From Avoscillospira sp045589035 (lineage in GTDB: Bacteria > Bacillota > Clostridia > Oscillospirales > Oscillospiraceae): a stretch of DNA of 23,436 nt. The stretch covers positions 1 to 23,436 of the forward strand of contig JAZNFJ010000131.1 in NCBI GenBank assembly GCA_045589035.1, in the 5' to 3' direction. This document shows, one piece after another, positions 22,005 through 23,436 of the stretch; the stretch's first letter is position 1, and every line of letters starts with the position of its first letter. The position numbers and the translations under genes were made by a program. Below the pieces are notes generated by a model that was given only the letters and a program-made list of their open reading frames with translations, did no database searches and was not told the origin of the DNA.

Positions 22005-23436
22005 ATGGACTTACTGCTTTCTGCCCTGCAGGGCTTAACGGAATACAAAACCCTGTTGTCCTCTGTGGAAAAGGGGCAGAATGTGGCCCTGTCCGGTGTG
22101 GGACAGCTGTCCCGCAGCCATGTGATGGCGGCGCTGTACCGCCACAGCGGACGGCCTGCGGTGGTGCTGTGTCAGGATGACATTTCGGCTCGCAAAACCG
22201 CCGAGGAACTGGCATCGTTCTTAGGTGAAGCCCCGGTGGTGCTGCCGGGCCGTGAATTTACCTTCTATGATGCGGCTGTGGTTTCCCGCGGCTGGGAGCA
22301 GCAGCGTGTGCGGCAGCTGTACGACCTTGCCGCCGGCAAGACCAGACTGCTGGTGACGTCTCTGGAAGCCCTCAGCATCCGCACCATGCCCAAAGATGTA
22401 CTCTATGCTTCTGCTGTGACCTTGCGCTGCGGCGCATCCTACGATATGGAAGACCTGTCCCGCCGGCTCACCGATGCGGGCTATGCCCGGACCTCTCTGG
22501 TGGAGGGTGTGGGTCAGTATTCCATCCGTGGCGGGATCTTGGATGTCTATTCCCCCGCCTGCGACCAGCCCATCCGCGCTGAATTCTGGGGCGATGAACT
22601 GGACTGCATGGGCTATTTTGATGCCATCACCCAGCGGCGGCTGGATAATATCGAAGAAGCCATCCTGCTGCCTGTGGCAGAAACGGCTGCTCGCCTGCAC
22701 CCCGAGGGTGAGCCGGGTCTTTGCGAGGACCTTCGACGGCTCATTGCCAAGCAAAACCGCCGGAAAAATCCCAACGAGGAACTGCTGAAGACCCTCAATG
22801 CCGACTTGGAAAAGTTGGAAAACGGTGTCCATTTCCCGGCGGCGGACCGATATATGGCGCTGATTTATCCGGAATTTGCCACCGCTTGCGATTATATCTC
22901 CAAGGATGCCATGGTCCTGTTCCACGACCACGGCGCCTTGCAGCGAGCCGCCAAGGCACGGCTGGAAACCTTCGGTCTGGAACTGGACAGTTTCCTCCAG
23001 TCCGGCAGTCTTTGCGGGGAACTTTGCGATTTTAACGCAGAGTTTGACCAGCTTTGCGAAGGCCTGGCGGGCAGACCCTGCGTATTTGTGGATAGTTTCC
23101 TCTCTGCCTCCTACCCGGAGGCCCTGCCCCCCAAGCAGATCTTGAATATCACCTGCAAGCAGCTGCCCTCCTATGGCGGCAGTCTGGAAACGGCAGCTTC
23201 CGACCTGAGCCACTATCAGAAAGTGGGTTTCCGTTCTCTGGTTCTCTGCGGCAACCGGCGCAGAGCCGAGATTTTGCAGGGCATTCTACAGGAGCAGGGG
23301 CTTTCCTGCTATCTTTCCTTCCCGGCGGAAAAACTGCCGGAGCCGGGGCAGATCTGCCTGACCGACGGCTCTCTGCCTGCGGGTTTGGAGTACCCCATGC
23401 TGGGTCTGGCGGTGCTGACGGAAGGTCAGCTGACAG
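22005..23436 (+). CDS. mfd: Transcription-repair coupling factor Mfd, N-terminal part (partial)
   Basis: The frame is open from the ATG, behind a GGAGG site at 5 bases, to the window end (477 codons), so its stop is not seen. The N-terminal UvrB-like domain is clear: LPGREFTFYD, VTSLEALS, YSIRGGILDVYSPACDQPIRAEFWGDELD. The last residues LPAGLEYPMLGLAVLTEGQL correspond to the start of the RNA polymerase-interacting region. Mfd removes RNA polymerase stalled at lesions and recruits UvrA. The translocase motor and C-terminal domain lie outside. It follows pth, the usual Firmicute order. Confidence 0.92.
   Translation, partial: MDLLLSALQGLTEYKTLLSSVEKGQNVALSGVGQLSRSHVMAALYRHSGRPAVVLCQDDISARKTAEELASFLGEAPVVLPGREFTFYDAAVVSRGWEQQRVRQLYDLAAGKTRLLVTSLEALSIRTMPKDVLYASAVTLRCGASYDMEDLSRRLTDAGYARTSLVEGVGQYSIRGGILDVYSPACDQPIRAEFWGDELDCMGYFDAITQRRLDNIEEAILLPVAETAARLHPEGEPGLCEDLRRLIAKQNRRKNPNEELLKTLNADLEKLENGVHFPAADRYMALIYPEFATACDYISKDAMVLFHDHGALQRAAKARLETFGLELDSFLQSGSLCGELCDFNAEFDQLCEGLAGRPCVFVDSFLSASYPEALPPKQILNITCKQLPSYGGSLETAASDLSHYQKVGFRSLVLCGNRRRAEILQGILQEQGLSCYLSFPAEKLPEPGQICLTDGSLPAGLEYPMLGLAVLTEGQLT

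Overview
The window looks like a chromosomal segment of a low-GC-lineage but fairly GC-rich anaerobic Clostridia member, most likely Oscillospiraceae/Ruminococcaceae. This is inferred from the gene neighbourhoods (mreCD-PBP2, lepA-hemW, prs-pth-mfd), strong AGGAGG-type ribosome sites, DtxR/MntR-type regulation, protein flavour, and many short dispersed palindromic repeats between genes. No RNA genes, prophage or CRISPR array were seen.

Layout. Bases 2-778 (+) hold the 3' end of gyrA, a palindromic repeat and rnhA, ending in a bidirectional terminator. Bases 792-10801 (-) hold a run of co-directional genes, in transcription order: U32 peptidase/RlhA-like, maf, a DUF559 endonuclease inside an inverted-repeat-bounded element, mreC, mreD, PBP2 (mrdA), lepA and hemW. 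Bases 11099-19951 (+) hold a DtxR/MntR-like regulator followed by a complete shikimate-to-prephenate operon: aroF, tyrA, aroB, aroA, aroC, pheA, an aroE-aroK fusion and aroQ. After a terminator, prs, pth and the 5' part of mfd follow (+), and mfd runs off the window.

How the genes work together. The aro operon encodes all seven steps from PEP plus erythrose-4-phosphate to chorismate, plus chorismate mutase/prephenate dehydratase and prephenate dehydrogenase, so only a transaminase is missing for Phe and Tyr. In front of aroF is a consensus promoter, a 17-residue Phe/Tyr-rich leader peptide (MTCTVRFFNAYYFYFRT) and mutually exclusive hairpins ending in an intrinsic terminator. This is a textbook translation-coupled attenuator responding to Phe and Tyr supply, unusual for Firmicutes, where T-boxes usually do this job.

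The second unusual layer is repeats. At least eight copies of a bipartite palindromic element of about 110-130 bp, or its 466-bp version, sit in the gaps between genes, several inside the aro operon. One copy carries an intact DUF559 (Vsr/PD-(D/E)XK-like) nuclease ORF between the same two end modules. The short copies look like ORF-less derivatives. The inner hairpins keep a GAA/TTC loop while stem sequences change with compensation. A second family (ATGCAGAATGCAAAATG ends) contains similar hairpins. I regard the DUF559 element plus its short relatives as the best candidate for an undescribed mobile system here, and the aro attenuator as the best regulatory finding.
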